Positions 24,158-34,659 of a stretch of 64,000 nt of DNA are shown here, piece after piece; positions within the stretch are counted from its first letter, which is position 1; each line of letters begins with the position of its first letter. The translations under genes and the position numbers were made by a program. Source of the DNA: Wurfbainia villosa. Taxonomy: Eukaryota; Streptophyta; Magnoliopsida; Zingiberales; Zingiberaceae. The notes under the pieces were generated by a model. That model saw only the letters and a program-made list of their open reading frames with translations, was not told where the DNA came from and did no database searches. The DNA lies in contig CM045991.1 of the NCBI GenBank assembly GCA_025175895.1, positions 75,999,174 through 76,063,173 of the forward strand. The letters are read 5' to 3'.

Positions 24158-27100
24158 TCTCCCACACTAATAAAAATTTGGTCCTCAAATTTCCTACTCA
24201 TGTACGAGTACGAGATGTCACCACAACCATCTCAAGTATCTGGAGAAAAGTCAAACACCTCAAGTGACTAAGTGGGGTATTGAGCTTGAATATTATTTTT
24301 CATCTCTCACATAGACTCTAAAATCTATCACATATACTCTCAACATATCCTCCGAAGTATGAATAATACTTACATATCGACCTCCTATCAAAAGGTAAAT
24401 AATCGTACCATGGTGGGGCTCTATATCCACGACCTGTTGGAGACTTTTTTTTTCATAATCGTGAGGTGAACTGTGAATCTCTATCAGATATGATATTCAG
24501 GGATACTCTGTTGGGAAAAACTCCGGATCTGATGTTCACAACATCGTGGGCGAATACTTCGCACAACCATAACGAAAACAATAATTATACCGGATCCCAC
24601 CAGAGATCCATGCAAAACTATATAAATCGTTTTCTTTAATCTAGTTTAGATCTTATCTAGAGGAAGAATATACCTTCGGTGAGTGCCCTTCGCAATCCTG
24701 CTTTTCCAAACGCTGTCGGATCTCAATACGGTAAGGGTAACCGTATATCTATGGTATCCACATTGACACCCACACTAGCTTTGGAGTCACATTGTGCTAG
24801 CAACCCCTAGCAAAACACCAAGAACTCTTTTGGAAGAAGAAGGAGAGGAAGGAGGAGATGAGAGAACACTTTCTCTCTTGGCCCTTTTGCTTGCACGCCC
24901 AAACACCAAAAGCCACACCAAAAAATGTAATTCACGTTGAACACCAAAAAGGCCATTTAATCCCATAGCCATCAATATCATTATTTCCCATTAAGAAATC
25001 TCTTAATACCAAGACTCTTGGTATTCCCTTCTTTAATTCTCATCATGAATACCAAGCCCCTTGGTATTCATATGCATGATTAATCAAATTAATCATGCAT
25101 GATGATGAATCATCTTCCATGGTTCAACTTGAGTCTAACTCAAGTTTAATCAGTTTGAGTCTAACTCAAATCTTGGTCATATGCTCAATTGTTCTCTTAG
25201 TCCAACTAAAAGAAACTATCTCCAAAATAGAATGTCATTTGTGTATGACCCTATAGGCTCTTGTAACGTTGGCAATGTATCTAAAACCCTTTTTAGATAC
25301 ATAAGCAATGAGTGACATCTAGCAATACATCATTGCTACCCAAGTTACAAGATCATCGAGATTTGACAACCTTTCTGTGACTATTATCATGTATGACAGT
25401 GTCCTTCTATCTCTGATATCTTAGATTGATCAATGAGGCATAGACCGTGTCACCCCCTTATCGATCTTTATGTTTCTTGATCCCCAAGTAGACTCACTCA
25501 AACAAATGAGCTCAATATCTCATATTGACTCATTTGAGCATGACCATACATTTCGTGGTCCTACTCTATCAAGAGGCCAAAGATATCACTCCCGTCATAT
25601 GGGAGGGATAGATTCCATCTACATCACTCACATCCCTCCTCATAATTCGTTACATACCCAGTGATCACCGTTATAGAGCACCCAATTACGGTGTGACGTT
25701 AGACGATACCAAAGTACATAACTCCTTATGTAGGGAACCGTAATGACTTCAGGTCTAAGGACTATTCATACCAATAGTCACATGAGAAAGTATATGACAC
25801 TCATATAACGATCCATGATACTTTCTCATGACAGGTCAATTCAGTATATATATTCTCCAATATATATACCCATGTGTCAATGTGATATCACATATCCATG
25901 ACTTGTGAGATCAAGTCATCCATTAGCCTACATGCTAGTCTCAATGTATTAATATTGTCCTTGTACATTAATACTTGACTAGGAATATTAAGAATAGGGT
26001 TCTCTACCACTTCTCATAATCAATTCTACCAATTGATATACTATAGATTAGAACCTACTATTCAAGGACATTATTATATTTATTTTAGCTAGCACATGCA
26101 TAAAGTAAATATAATAAACAATCTTTGTCTTTTATTAATGAAATATGATACACATGATCCCTAATCAATCATCTCATGATTGACACTAAGGGCTGATACT
26201 AACATACTCCATAAAATTTGGAAACCTCCTTGCAATATAAATCTATCAAGCAATCCATCAAATTCCTCTTATGGATCGGAAGAAAATAAACAGATTTAGC
26301 TAATCGATCATCGATTACCCCAAATATCATCAAGTCTTTTTCGAATTCTAGAGAATCTCCCAACACTATCTATCGTACTGAGCTCGCACTTTCATCTCGG
26401 TACATAACCCTACTGAGCACTAGTATTCCACCTTTACTTGTTGGCACACCCAACATCAAGCTACGAACTCAACCAAGTCCTACATGTATCGTTCCACCAA
26501 CAAAAACGTTTCAGAACTCGCTATTTTCGGATACACTCTAAATACATCACCAATCTCGAATGACGAGTCTCTTGAATCAACTCTTCCTAATTCGAATACA
26601 ACTCTTGAATCCACTATTCTCCTCAGAGACGAAGAATTACTTTCTCGTAAGAGAAATCATTCTGTTGTCAAAAATCCACTCTACCACATATACTATAAGT
26701 AATTGGGAGACTATAATGACCAATCTTTCTTGTTATATCTGTTTGTGTTCTAGCAACTCTATAATAGCCACCCAGTAGCTAGCCAACACTCCATGAGCAC
26801 TCCTACTCCATACATCTACAACCCCTCAGTTGTCATAAGCATAGGATATGTCCCATTCAACTGCATCGGAACCACTCCGATCCCTGTAATGATGCATCTG
26901 TGTACAATATCCTTCCATCAACCCTGGAAGGATTAACTAATACTCATGCAAAAGTTAACCACCGTCTAGGTCCTGAAACCTAGTTTTACCAGCTTTCGAC
27001 CAAGTGAATCCCACCACCTTCTTGGTCAAACAAGCCAGTGGTATAATAACGATAATAACATCCTATCCACATCTAAGGTAACAACCAAATCAATACAAGA

Positions 27101-28153
27101 AAACCACAACTTCCCTTAAGATCATGAATATATCCAAGAAAAATATCATCTAACAACACAACCACAAATTGATCCAACCAAGTCTAAAATACTCGATTCC
27201 TCGTGTCCATGAACGACTAAATCATCAAATAAGTCTAACAATATTATCCAAAGCTCATAAAATCATACCAAGTATGAAATGTCATCTTCTACACACCCAC
27301 ATCCTTTTTACTCTAAGCTGATGATATCTCAATCATCACACCGACAATGATAACTGTATGATGCCAAGTCACTACAATATCAAAACTCCAATCATAAATC
27401 AACTCTAGAGTCTACACAGGTGTCTTTAGTTGATCTAAGCAGATCATCTATCCACATCTGATACCAATAAGATTATCTTCTAGTAAAATTGTCATTCTGA
27501 TAAATACCTCATGTGCATCATCAACCTTCTATAATCAATGAGGGTATCAAACAACCTGATTAGGCTCACAACCAAACGAATGACATTACATTGAGTACAT
27601 CACGAGCTTCAGCTACTCTGTATGCTTTACACCAACCCTCAACCAATGCACCCTAAGTAAAAACATTTGACTCTAAAATATCATTACTCAATCGGTAAAG
27701 TAATCATCCGAAATTTCCTCCTGATATGAGGTCTTCAATATCGAAACTACTTCCGAAATCACCCCGATCGTATACTCCACTTGCCTATGCAGTGGCAAGC
27801 CTGGGAGTTCATTCGAAACTATAACCGAATACCCTCGGATTATACACACATATGAGAGACATAGCATACCATCATTTCAATAATTTAACTATCCGCAAGG
27901 ATATGTCTACCGTAAAGGTATGTTTATCAAAGTCTAAGGGCATCTCTTGACCTCTTGGTTGTTGGTTAACATCTCACATGATGGTAAAGATATCACCGAC
28001 CCACGAATCGATGTATAGGAACCCTTTTAATCCTATCTAAGATTATTCTAGACAAAGATACCTGTAAACTATCAGTATCTCTCACTATATCGACAAATAG
28101 GGTAAACTAAAGTAATATCCCGAATGGTCAACCCTTCGACCCTTTGTGTCTTC
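24158..28153 (-). pseudogene. pol: Decayed chromovirus-type pol (RT, RNase H, integrase), interrupted
   Basis: No long frame survives, but minus-strand fragments in the right order identify it. NELPGLPLHRQVEY (27775-27832) matches the start of reverse transcriptase. NRVF, TWLDQFVVVLLDDIF (27139-27215) matches the catalytic xxDD strand. CQQVKVEY (about 26440) matches the integrase zinc-binding end. DDRLAKSVYFLPIHKR (26272-26330) matches the start of the integrase core. SEDMLRVYVIDF (about 24300-24350) matches a later integrase segment, and the 3' polypurine tract adjoins 24158. Stops and frameshifts are frequent throughout. The solo LTR at 24509-26204 splits the integrase between two target copies of TACTC. 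Confidence 0.72.
24509..26204 (-). mobile_element. Copia solo LTR, CopA-related (CopA')
   Basis: It starts TGTTGGGAAAAACTCC, ends GATACTAACA, and has a perfect 5-base duplication TACTC (24504-24508 and 26205-26209). The host integrase frame continues across it. It is a diverged relative of the CopA LTR, sharing on the minus strand the TGTTAGT start, AGCCCT, CAATCATG and the CATGAGAAAGTATCATGGAT block. It is most similar by eye to the partial LTR at 61560-62505. No internal sequence is present. Confidence 0.9.
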
Positions 28154-29173
28154 TGTTAAGACTTATGCACCCGCTAGAGGGGGGGGGGTGAATAGCGTTG
28201 TCGTCGGTTCGATGGAATTCGTTCGTGTGTTTCTACACAATATTAGTACACAAAGGAAATAATGAAATAAACAAACTAAACACACAAGCACAATCACAAC
28301 ACCAAAATATAACGTGGTTCGGAACCTTATGGTTCATACTCCACGGATTGAGCTCAAATGAGCTCTAGCGATGCAAACACACACCATTACTCAAATACTT
28401 CTTCTCGACAACACGTCGGAGGTGGAGAAACCTCTTACAAATGAATAAAAGAGCAATACAAAGAAATACAAACAAAATGCAACTGAAATGTAAAGAACAC
28501 TTTACAAACTAGGGTTTTGAGCACTTGCTTGTTGGTTGCTTGAATAAGCTTGAAGGACCCTGAAATGCACCTGCACTTCGCCTTCAAATCGCTTCAAGAA
28601 AGCTCCCAAAGAGCCAATATCGAAATCTCTCATGAGCTGCTCCTTTTAACCTACAATGGGCTGATTTCGTACTTAGCAATCGACTGCTATAAGACCCTAG
28701 CCGACTGCCAATAGTGTCGTCGTGAGATAACGGCTTGATCCACATTGGAAAAGCTCCAACGGATCACTTGGCAGTCGACTACCAACATCATCAGTCGACT
28801 GCCAACGCGGTAGCCGACTGCCCAGTCGGTTACCGGGCATTCTGTGCTCGCGACATCAACTAGCAGTCGACTGTTATCCATCAGTAGTCGACTGCTGAAG
28901 CCATCAGTCGACTATGCACTTCTATCAGTCGACTACTAGGCTATCTTGACACAGTCGAATCACAGTCGAACCACAGTCAACTCACGACAGTCGACTGGTC
29001 ATATTCCCAGTCGACTGATGAGTGTCGACTCGGCGGCCAGTGTCAAAACACTTGATTAGTCGACTGGTCCATAACCCCAGTCGACTGACAAACCTCAACC
29101 ATGAGGTTTAACACCAAGTATGATGCCCTTATACTTGCTAGACCACCCTTAGCCTAGACCTAATCCCTCTAGC
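28154..29173 (-). mobile_element. SIRE-like copia LTR, partial (copy 1)
   Basis: It starts TGTTAAGACTTATGCACCCGC, followed by CTAGAGGGG, GTGAATAGCG and AACGTGGTTCGGAACC. The same series occurs in the complete LTR at 55023-56532. It is cut at 29173 by insertion of the CopA-minus element, at the position corresponding to about 55882 in the complete copy. The rest would lie to the right of CopA-minus, outside the window. It contains a dense cluster of GTCGAC palindromes. Orientation is minus by comparison with copy 2. Confidence 0.75.
28665..29095. repeat. Cluster of CAGTCGACTG-type palindromes
   Basis: I count eleven exact GTCGAC sites between about 28774 and 29090, most inside TCAGTCGACTG or CAGTCGACTGG, plus near-matches such as AGCCGACTGCC and CAGTCGAATC. 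Spacing is irregular (about 15-60 bases), so this is not a simple tandem repeat. Confidence 0.85.
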
Positions 29174-30370
29174 TGTTGGACTTTCTGAGCCGCAAAAACC
29201 TCTTTTTTTGCGTTGCGGAAACCCCGGAAGTCCGGCCACGGATCCGTGCGAAGATGTATTAAAACTAAAACATTTATGTGTTTGTATAAAACCCTAGATA
29301 TACCTTAGATCTACATGATAAGGACGTTACCCTCGATGCGACGCCCTTCGCAAATCCCGCTCATCCAAAAGGTTCGTCGGAACTCGAAAGTGTCAAGTGT
29401 ACACTCCTCTACAAGTATCCACACGGACAAATGGTGGAGAAAAACACCTTAGAGTGTGCTAGCACCCCTTAGACGTTCATGGCTAGATGAGGAAGAGAGA
29501 GCTTGAGGGAAGAAAAGAGGAAGAAGATGAAGTAACACAACTTAACTTTACATCATCCATAACCCACTATAAGGGGGTTACATGCATGCATGTAACTCCA
29601 AGAGCCAATGGCTCTTGGTCTCCCTCATGAGGTGGCACCCCATGATGTGTCCATGATGATGTGGAACATCATCATTGGCCGGCCATGCCAAGTCATCATC
29701 ATGACATGGCATTTGGTCAAGTCAAACTTGACCTTTCATCTTCCCTCTCAAGTCAAGTCAAACTTGACCTCTTATCTCCCATGGTTGATCAAATCCAACC
29801 ATTTGATTCAAGTCAATTTAATTTAATGAATCTCTATTCATTTAATTTAAATTGATTTGATGAATCAAATCTAAATTAGACTCATTCAACACTTGAATCA
29901 ACTTGAGTCTAACTCAATTAGTCTAATTTGGATTACTCTTAATCCAATTTGGTTCATCCCATGAACCTAATCCTCATGGTTCATCATATGAACCTAATCT
30001 CCATCTAATTGCCCTTATGTGTGTGACCCTATAGGTTCTTGTAACGTTGGCAATGTCCCTAAACTGATTTAGGAACATAAGCAATGAGCGGTATCTAGCA
30101 ACACATCATTGCTACCCAAGTTACAAGAATATTGAGCTCCAACATCACCTTTGTGACTACTAATTGTGACTCTCACAATATGTGACAATGTCTCTCTATC
30201 CTTGACATCTAGAGTGACCAATCGAGGCATAGACCGTGTCATCCTCGGTACAATCTAAATCTTGAACTCCAAGTAGACTCACTCTAATCAAATGAGCTCA
30301 ATATCTCATATTGACTCATTTGGGCATGGCCATGCACTTCGTGGTCTCACTCTATCAAGAATATCGATGT
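29174..30370 (-). repeat. CopA-minus 3' LTR, left part
   Basis: The minus-oriented LTR is interrupted at 30370 by CopA-plus, and the remainder is at 39438-40052. Read inverted, it matches roughly 30975-32194 of the CopA-plus 5' LTR. An open frame here (29608-29855) recurs in every CopA LTR copy, so it reflects LTR identity, not a gene. Confidence 0.9.
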
Positions 30371-32194
30371 TGTTAGTGAAAGCCCTAGAGCCAATCATGT
30401 GATGATTGTTGTATGGACTTTATTGTATCATATTCCTATTTATAAAGGCATGGTTATTATATTTACTTGTATTGGTGCCAAATAACTAAATATAATAATG
30501 TCCTTGAGTAGTAGGTTCTTATCTATATCAATCGATTGGTTGAATCGATAATGAGATGATATAGAGAACACTACTCTTAATCATTCCTAGTCGAGTATTA
30601 ACATTCAGGGACAATGTTAATGCGTAGAGACTAGCATGTAGGTCAACAAGATGACTAGATCTCACAAGTCATGGATATGAGATATCAAGTTGACACATGG
30701 GTATGCATTGGAGAATGTATACTGAATGACCCGCCATGAGAAAGTATCATGGATCGTTATATGAGTGTCATATACTTTCTCATGTGGCTATTAGTATGAC
30801 TATTAGTCCTTAGACCTGAAGTCACCATGGTTCCCTACATAATGAGTTGCATACTTTGGCTTCATCAAACGTCACCCGTAAATGGGTGGACTATAAAGGC
30901 GATTACTGGGTATGTAACAAATTATACGGAGGGATGTGAGTGATGTAGATGGGATCTATCCCTCCTATATGACGGGGGTGACATCGATATTCTTGATAGA
31001 GTGAGACCACGAAGTGCATGACCATGCCCAAATGAGTCAATATGAGATATTGAGCTCATTTGATTAGAGTGAGTCTACTTGGAGATCAAGATTTAGATTG
31101 TACCGAGGATGACACGGTCTATGCCTCGATTGGTCAATCTAGATGTCAAGGATAGAGGGACATTGTCACATATTGTGAGAGTCACAATTAGTAGTCACAA
31201 AGGTGATGTTGGAGCTCAACATTCTTGTAACTTGGGTAGCAATGATGTGTTGCTAGATACCGCTCATTGCTTATGTTCCTAAATCGGTTTAGAGACATTG
31301 CCAACGTTACAAGAACCTATAGGGTCACACACATAAGAGCAATTAGATGGAGATTAGGTTCATATGATGAACCATGAGGATTAGGTTCATGGGATGAACC
31401 AAATTGGATTAAGAGTAATCCAAATTAGACTAATTGAGTTAGACTCAAGTTGATTCAAGTGTTGAATGAGTCTAATTGAGATTTGATTCATCAAATCAAT
31501 TTAAATTAATGAATAGAGATTCATTAAATTAAATTGACTTGAGTCAAGTGGTTAGATTTGATCAACCATGGGAGATTAGAGGTCAAGTTTGACTTGACTT
31601 GAGAGGGAAGATGAAAGGTCAAGTTTGACTTGACCAAATGCCATGTCATGATGATGACTAGGCATGGCTGGCCAATGATGATGCTCCACATCATCATTGA
31701 CTTGGTCAATTGGTGCCACATCATGAGGGAGACCAAGGGTCATGGGAGTTACATGCATGCATGTAACCCCTTCCATGAATTGGGCCACTTTGGGGTTATG
31801 GGTGGTGAATTCATTTGGTTAGTTACACACTCTTAACTTCATCTTCTTCCTTGGAACTTTTCCTCTCAAGCTCTCCCTCTCCCATCCCTCTCTTTGGCCG
31901 AACCAACCAAGGAGTGCTAGCACACTCAAGGTTGAGTTTTCTCCACCTATTGCTTGTGTGGATACCATAGAGGAGTGTGCACTTGACACTCTCGAGTTCG
32001 CGAACTTTGACGAGCGGGATAAGCGAAGGGCGCCGCCACGAGGGTAACGTTCTAACCTCTTAGATCTAAGGTAGATCTAGGATTTCTGTAAGCACATACA
32101 TGTAATTATAATTTTTATACTGCACGGATCCGTGGTCGGGCTTCCGAGGTTTCCGCAACGCAAAGCGGTTTTTATGCTTCTGAAAAACCCAACA
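30371..32194 (+). repeat. CopA-plus 5' LTR
   Basis: It starts TGTTAGTGAAAGCCC and ends AAAACCCAACA. Compared with the 3' LTR it lacks several bases near 31770-31790, 32000 and 32125-32185. These could be real small deletions or consensus errors. Confidence 0.93.
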
Positions 32195-32196
32195 AA

Positions 32197-32209
32197 GGGT
32201 ATAAGAGCC
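32197..32209 (+). other. CopA-plus primer-binding site, initiator tRNA-Met type
   Basis: GGGTATAAGAGCC starts two bases after the LTR and matches 11 of 13 bases of the tRNA-iMet complement TGGTATCAGAGCC. The sister copy at 54678-54690 has the perfect site. Confidence 0.85.
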
Positions 32210-33823
32210 ACGCATGAAGCATGTATGTGTTTCATTTTTGTAGTTTTTATATTAGATATAAAAATTACAGATTTATATGTTTCTGTAAAATTTCTTATTT
32301 TATAGAATTTTTGGGTATTTTTCTCGAGAGTCGGGCAACGAGTGTTGGGACACTGTAGGCTTCAATCCGAGAAAAACTCTCCAATCGAGTTCTCGCTTTA
32401 GGTTTTTGGGACAGCGACTTAAGTCACTGTAAGATCATTGTAGGGACACTCAAAGTTTATTTTATGCAGTAGGGCGCTGCCCCTATCCCTAAAGGGCCAT
32501 GTCCCGCGATCGCCTTAAAACCGCTTAGCGGGACCGCTTTGAGAGGGTGACTCATAAATTCAAAATAAATTAGGAAAAATTATAGAAATTTTCTGTAAAA
32601 TACATAATTTAGAATTATGTATAATTCTGTGATTGTCATGGCCCAATAACCCGATTGGATTGGATTATGTGTTGTAATTCATAATACGGCTGTGCCGCTT
32701 TTGTGGTCAGGCGTGTTGTAAAGTATTTGCGACTGCGCCGCACCTCTTCTTTTAATATTCTAGTTGTAAATAGTTTTAGACTCGAATGTAACTCGAGTTT
32801 CATATTTGTAATGTACAAAATGGAGCGGTGGAAAGTCCACTTGAAGACGAGCTTACGAGAAGGGTGATTTACGACACATGGCGGTCCAAAGGAAGCGCTT
32901 GGAGAAGCCGCTAGCCTTAGGTTGATCGTCCGATCTTCTCATTGGCTTGAGAAGATCGTAGTAGGGCCATGACTATATCACATTTAATGATATATATATA
33001 TGTTGATATATATATATGTATATTTAATTGATTTTGCTTGTATGTATGTGATGCATGCTAGTAGAAAATGTTTGTATGTATATGATGCATGCTAGGTTAA
33101 TTTTCTTGTATGTATATGATGCATGCTAGAATAATTAATGTATGTATATGATGCATGCTAATATAGGATAATAAAGGCCTAAATGTATAAGATACACATT
33201 ACGATTAGATTAGATCATAATCGAATCAACTCAAAATGCAAGAGCCTTGATACCCATCACTACCTCGATCATTTGTTGTTGTTGAATCGCCAAAGCAGAG
33301 CAACGATATTATCTTGGTAGGGTGCGGAGGGACAATCTTGGTCCCGCCTATCACGACTCGGGTTAGAGTAAGCTCAATTAGATTGAGCAAAAACTAGTTA
33401 ACTCAATTGGATCGAGTAGAACTATAGGCATATTCCAATCGTTGGAAAGATAGGTTAAGATCGCATTTACACTAAATCTTGGGCGATTTAGCCAAAGCTA
33501 ACTCAAGGTCTTTTGTAAATGTGGGTCTTAATCCTATAAACAAGAGTTGCATAGAGATGTAATCGGTAATGTGTTACCCATCGATCGTACTAAGTCTTGG
33601 GCGATTTAGCCAAAGCTAACTCAAGGCTTAGTATGATGTGGATCTTGTCCCGCAAGAATTATAGCTAGTTTGTATGAATCTAGTAAAAGTGGTTTGACCA
33701 CATCCATAACTCGATTCTACAAAATTCCTATAAATTTAGTGGGAGCATCATTTGATTAAAGGCCTAATTAAATGATAAAAGGAATATGATATTAATTCTC
33801 TGCATTGTATGTTGTAGATAACT
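32210..33823 (+). other. CopA-plus untranslated leader with short repeats
   Basis: This 1.6 kb non-coding leader contains four copies of TGTATGTATATGATGCATGC-like units (33041-33160). It also has a duplicated GGGCGATTTAGCCAAAGCTA motif (about 33480 and 33600) and a C/G-rich patch with AAGGGCCATG and GCGATCGC-like words (32460-32540). Equivalent sequence is found inverted at 53047-54676 in CopA-minus. No protein motif was seen. Confidence 0.7.
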
Positions 33824-34658
33824 ATGTCGACAAACACGAACACAATCTCTCTGTGATCTGTCCTTGAGAAGGACAAGCTCAATGGAGCAAATTTCCTGGA
33901 CTGGTACAGGAACTTGAGAATTGTTCTCACCCAAGAAAGGAAGCTGTACGTCCTGGAGCAGCCCATTCCGGAGGCACCTCCTGCCACTGCCTCGCGAGCT
34001 GACAAAGATGCTTACAAGAAGCATCAAGATGATGCATTAGATGTGTCATGTCTTATGTCTACGACCATGAACTCGAGCTGTAAGCAACACGAAGTTCATG
34101 AATGCTTATGATATGGTTGGACATCTTCGTCAACTATATCAAGGACAAGCTAGGCATGAGAGATATGAAGTCTCTAAGGCATTATTTGGGTCCAAAATGC
34201 AAGAAGGGACTCCCGTAGGTACATATGTACTCAAGATGATTGGGTACGTAGAAAACCTACAAAGGCTGGGATTCCCACTTGGCCAAGAGCTGGCCACTGA
34301 CCTAATCTTGCAATCTTTGCCACAAGCCTTCAATCAATTTGTCATGAATTATAACATGAATGAAATTGATAAGCCATTGCCTGAAATGCTCAGCATGTTG
34401 AGAACTGCTGAGCTTAACCTTAAGAAGGGTAAATCTGACACCATTTTGATGGTGCAAAAGAAGAAAGGCAAGGGCAAGCCTAAAGGTAAGGGAAAGTCCC
34501 AAGCCAAGGGCAAAGGCAAAGAACTTAAACCCAAAGGAGGGGTAGCCAAGGAAGGGGCTTGCTTTTCCACGCAAGGAAGCAGTGACATCGAAGCGAATCG
34601 CAAGGCATACCGGAAGATCTTAAGAAGAAGAGAAGTGAGAATTATACTTCAGGTATAA
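33824..34658 (+). pseudogene. gag: CopA-plus gag, broken
   Basis: This would be the capsid/nucleocapsid protein. The ATG at 33824 starts MSTNTNTISL and meets TGA at codon 11 (33854-33856). The frame then continues with LEKDKLNGANFLDWYRNLR, TQERKLYVLEQPIPE and DALDVSCLM. A small deletion near 34075-34095 shifts to the frame of 34098 (HLRQLYQGQ, RYEVSKALFGSKMQ, YVLKMIGYVENLQRLGFPLG, PQAFNQFVMNYNMNE, PEMLSMLRTAELNLKKGK), followed by a Lys/Gly-rich basic linker. The CCHC zinc knuckle is destroyed after ACF (about 34560), where the sister copy keeps CFHCKES. The product would be non-functional. Confidence 0.9.
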
Positions 34659-34659
34659 A

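Larger units (their letters stand above)
21091..28153 (-). mobile_element. Del/Tekay-like chromovirus-type Ty3/gypsy element, minus strand, 3' LTR and pol
   Basis: The 3' LTR (21091-24157) lies left of a minus-strand polypurine tract and a decayed pol (24158-28153). The element inserted into the Athila/Tat-like gag at 21090. Its pol is interrupted by a copia solo LTR (24509-26204), and a SIRE-like LTR interrupts it at 28154. The gag and 5' LTR would lie to the right, beyond the nested elements and outside the window. Confidence 0.75.

Noticed and set aside
21086..24162. TCTCC flanking both sides of the Del-type LTR 21091-24157, suggesting a solo LTR.
   Set aside because: The right-hand TCTCC is part of the inverted polypurine tract of an attached internal region with pol motifs beyond it. 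The match is coincidental, and this is a 3' LTR of a longer element.
29608..29855. Met-rich open frame recurring at 29608-29855, 31524-31788 and 38753-38987.
   Set aside because: It recurs only because each place is a CopA LTR. It has no conserved protein features and is a by-product of LTR identity.
34302..34603. Minus-strand frames opposite CopA-plus gag.
   Set aside because: Shadows of the gag Lys/Gly-rich region on the opposite strand. The same shadows appear at 52295-52566.
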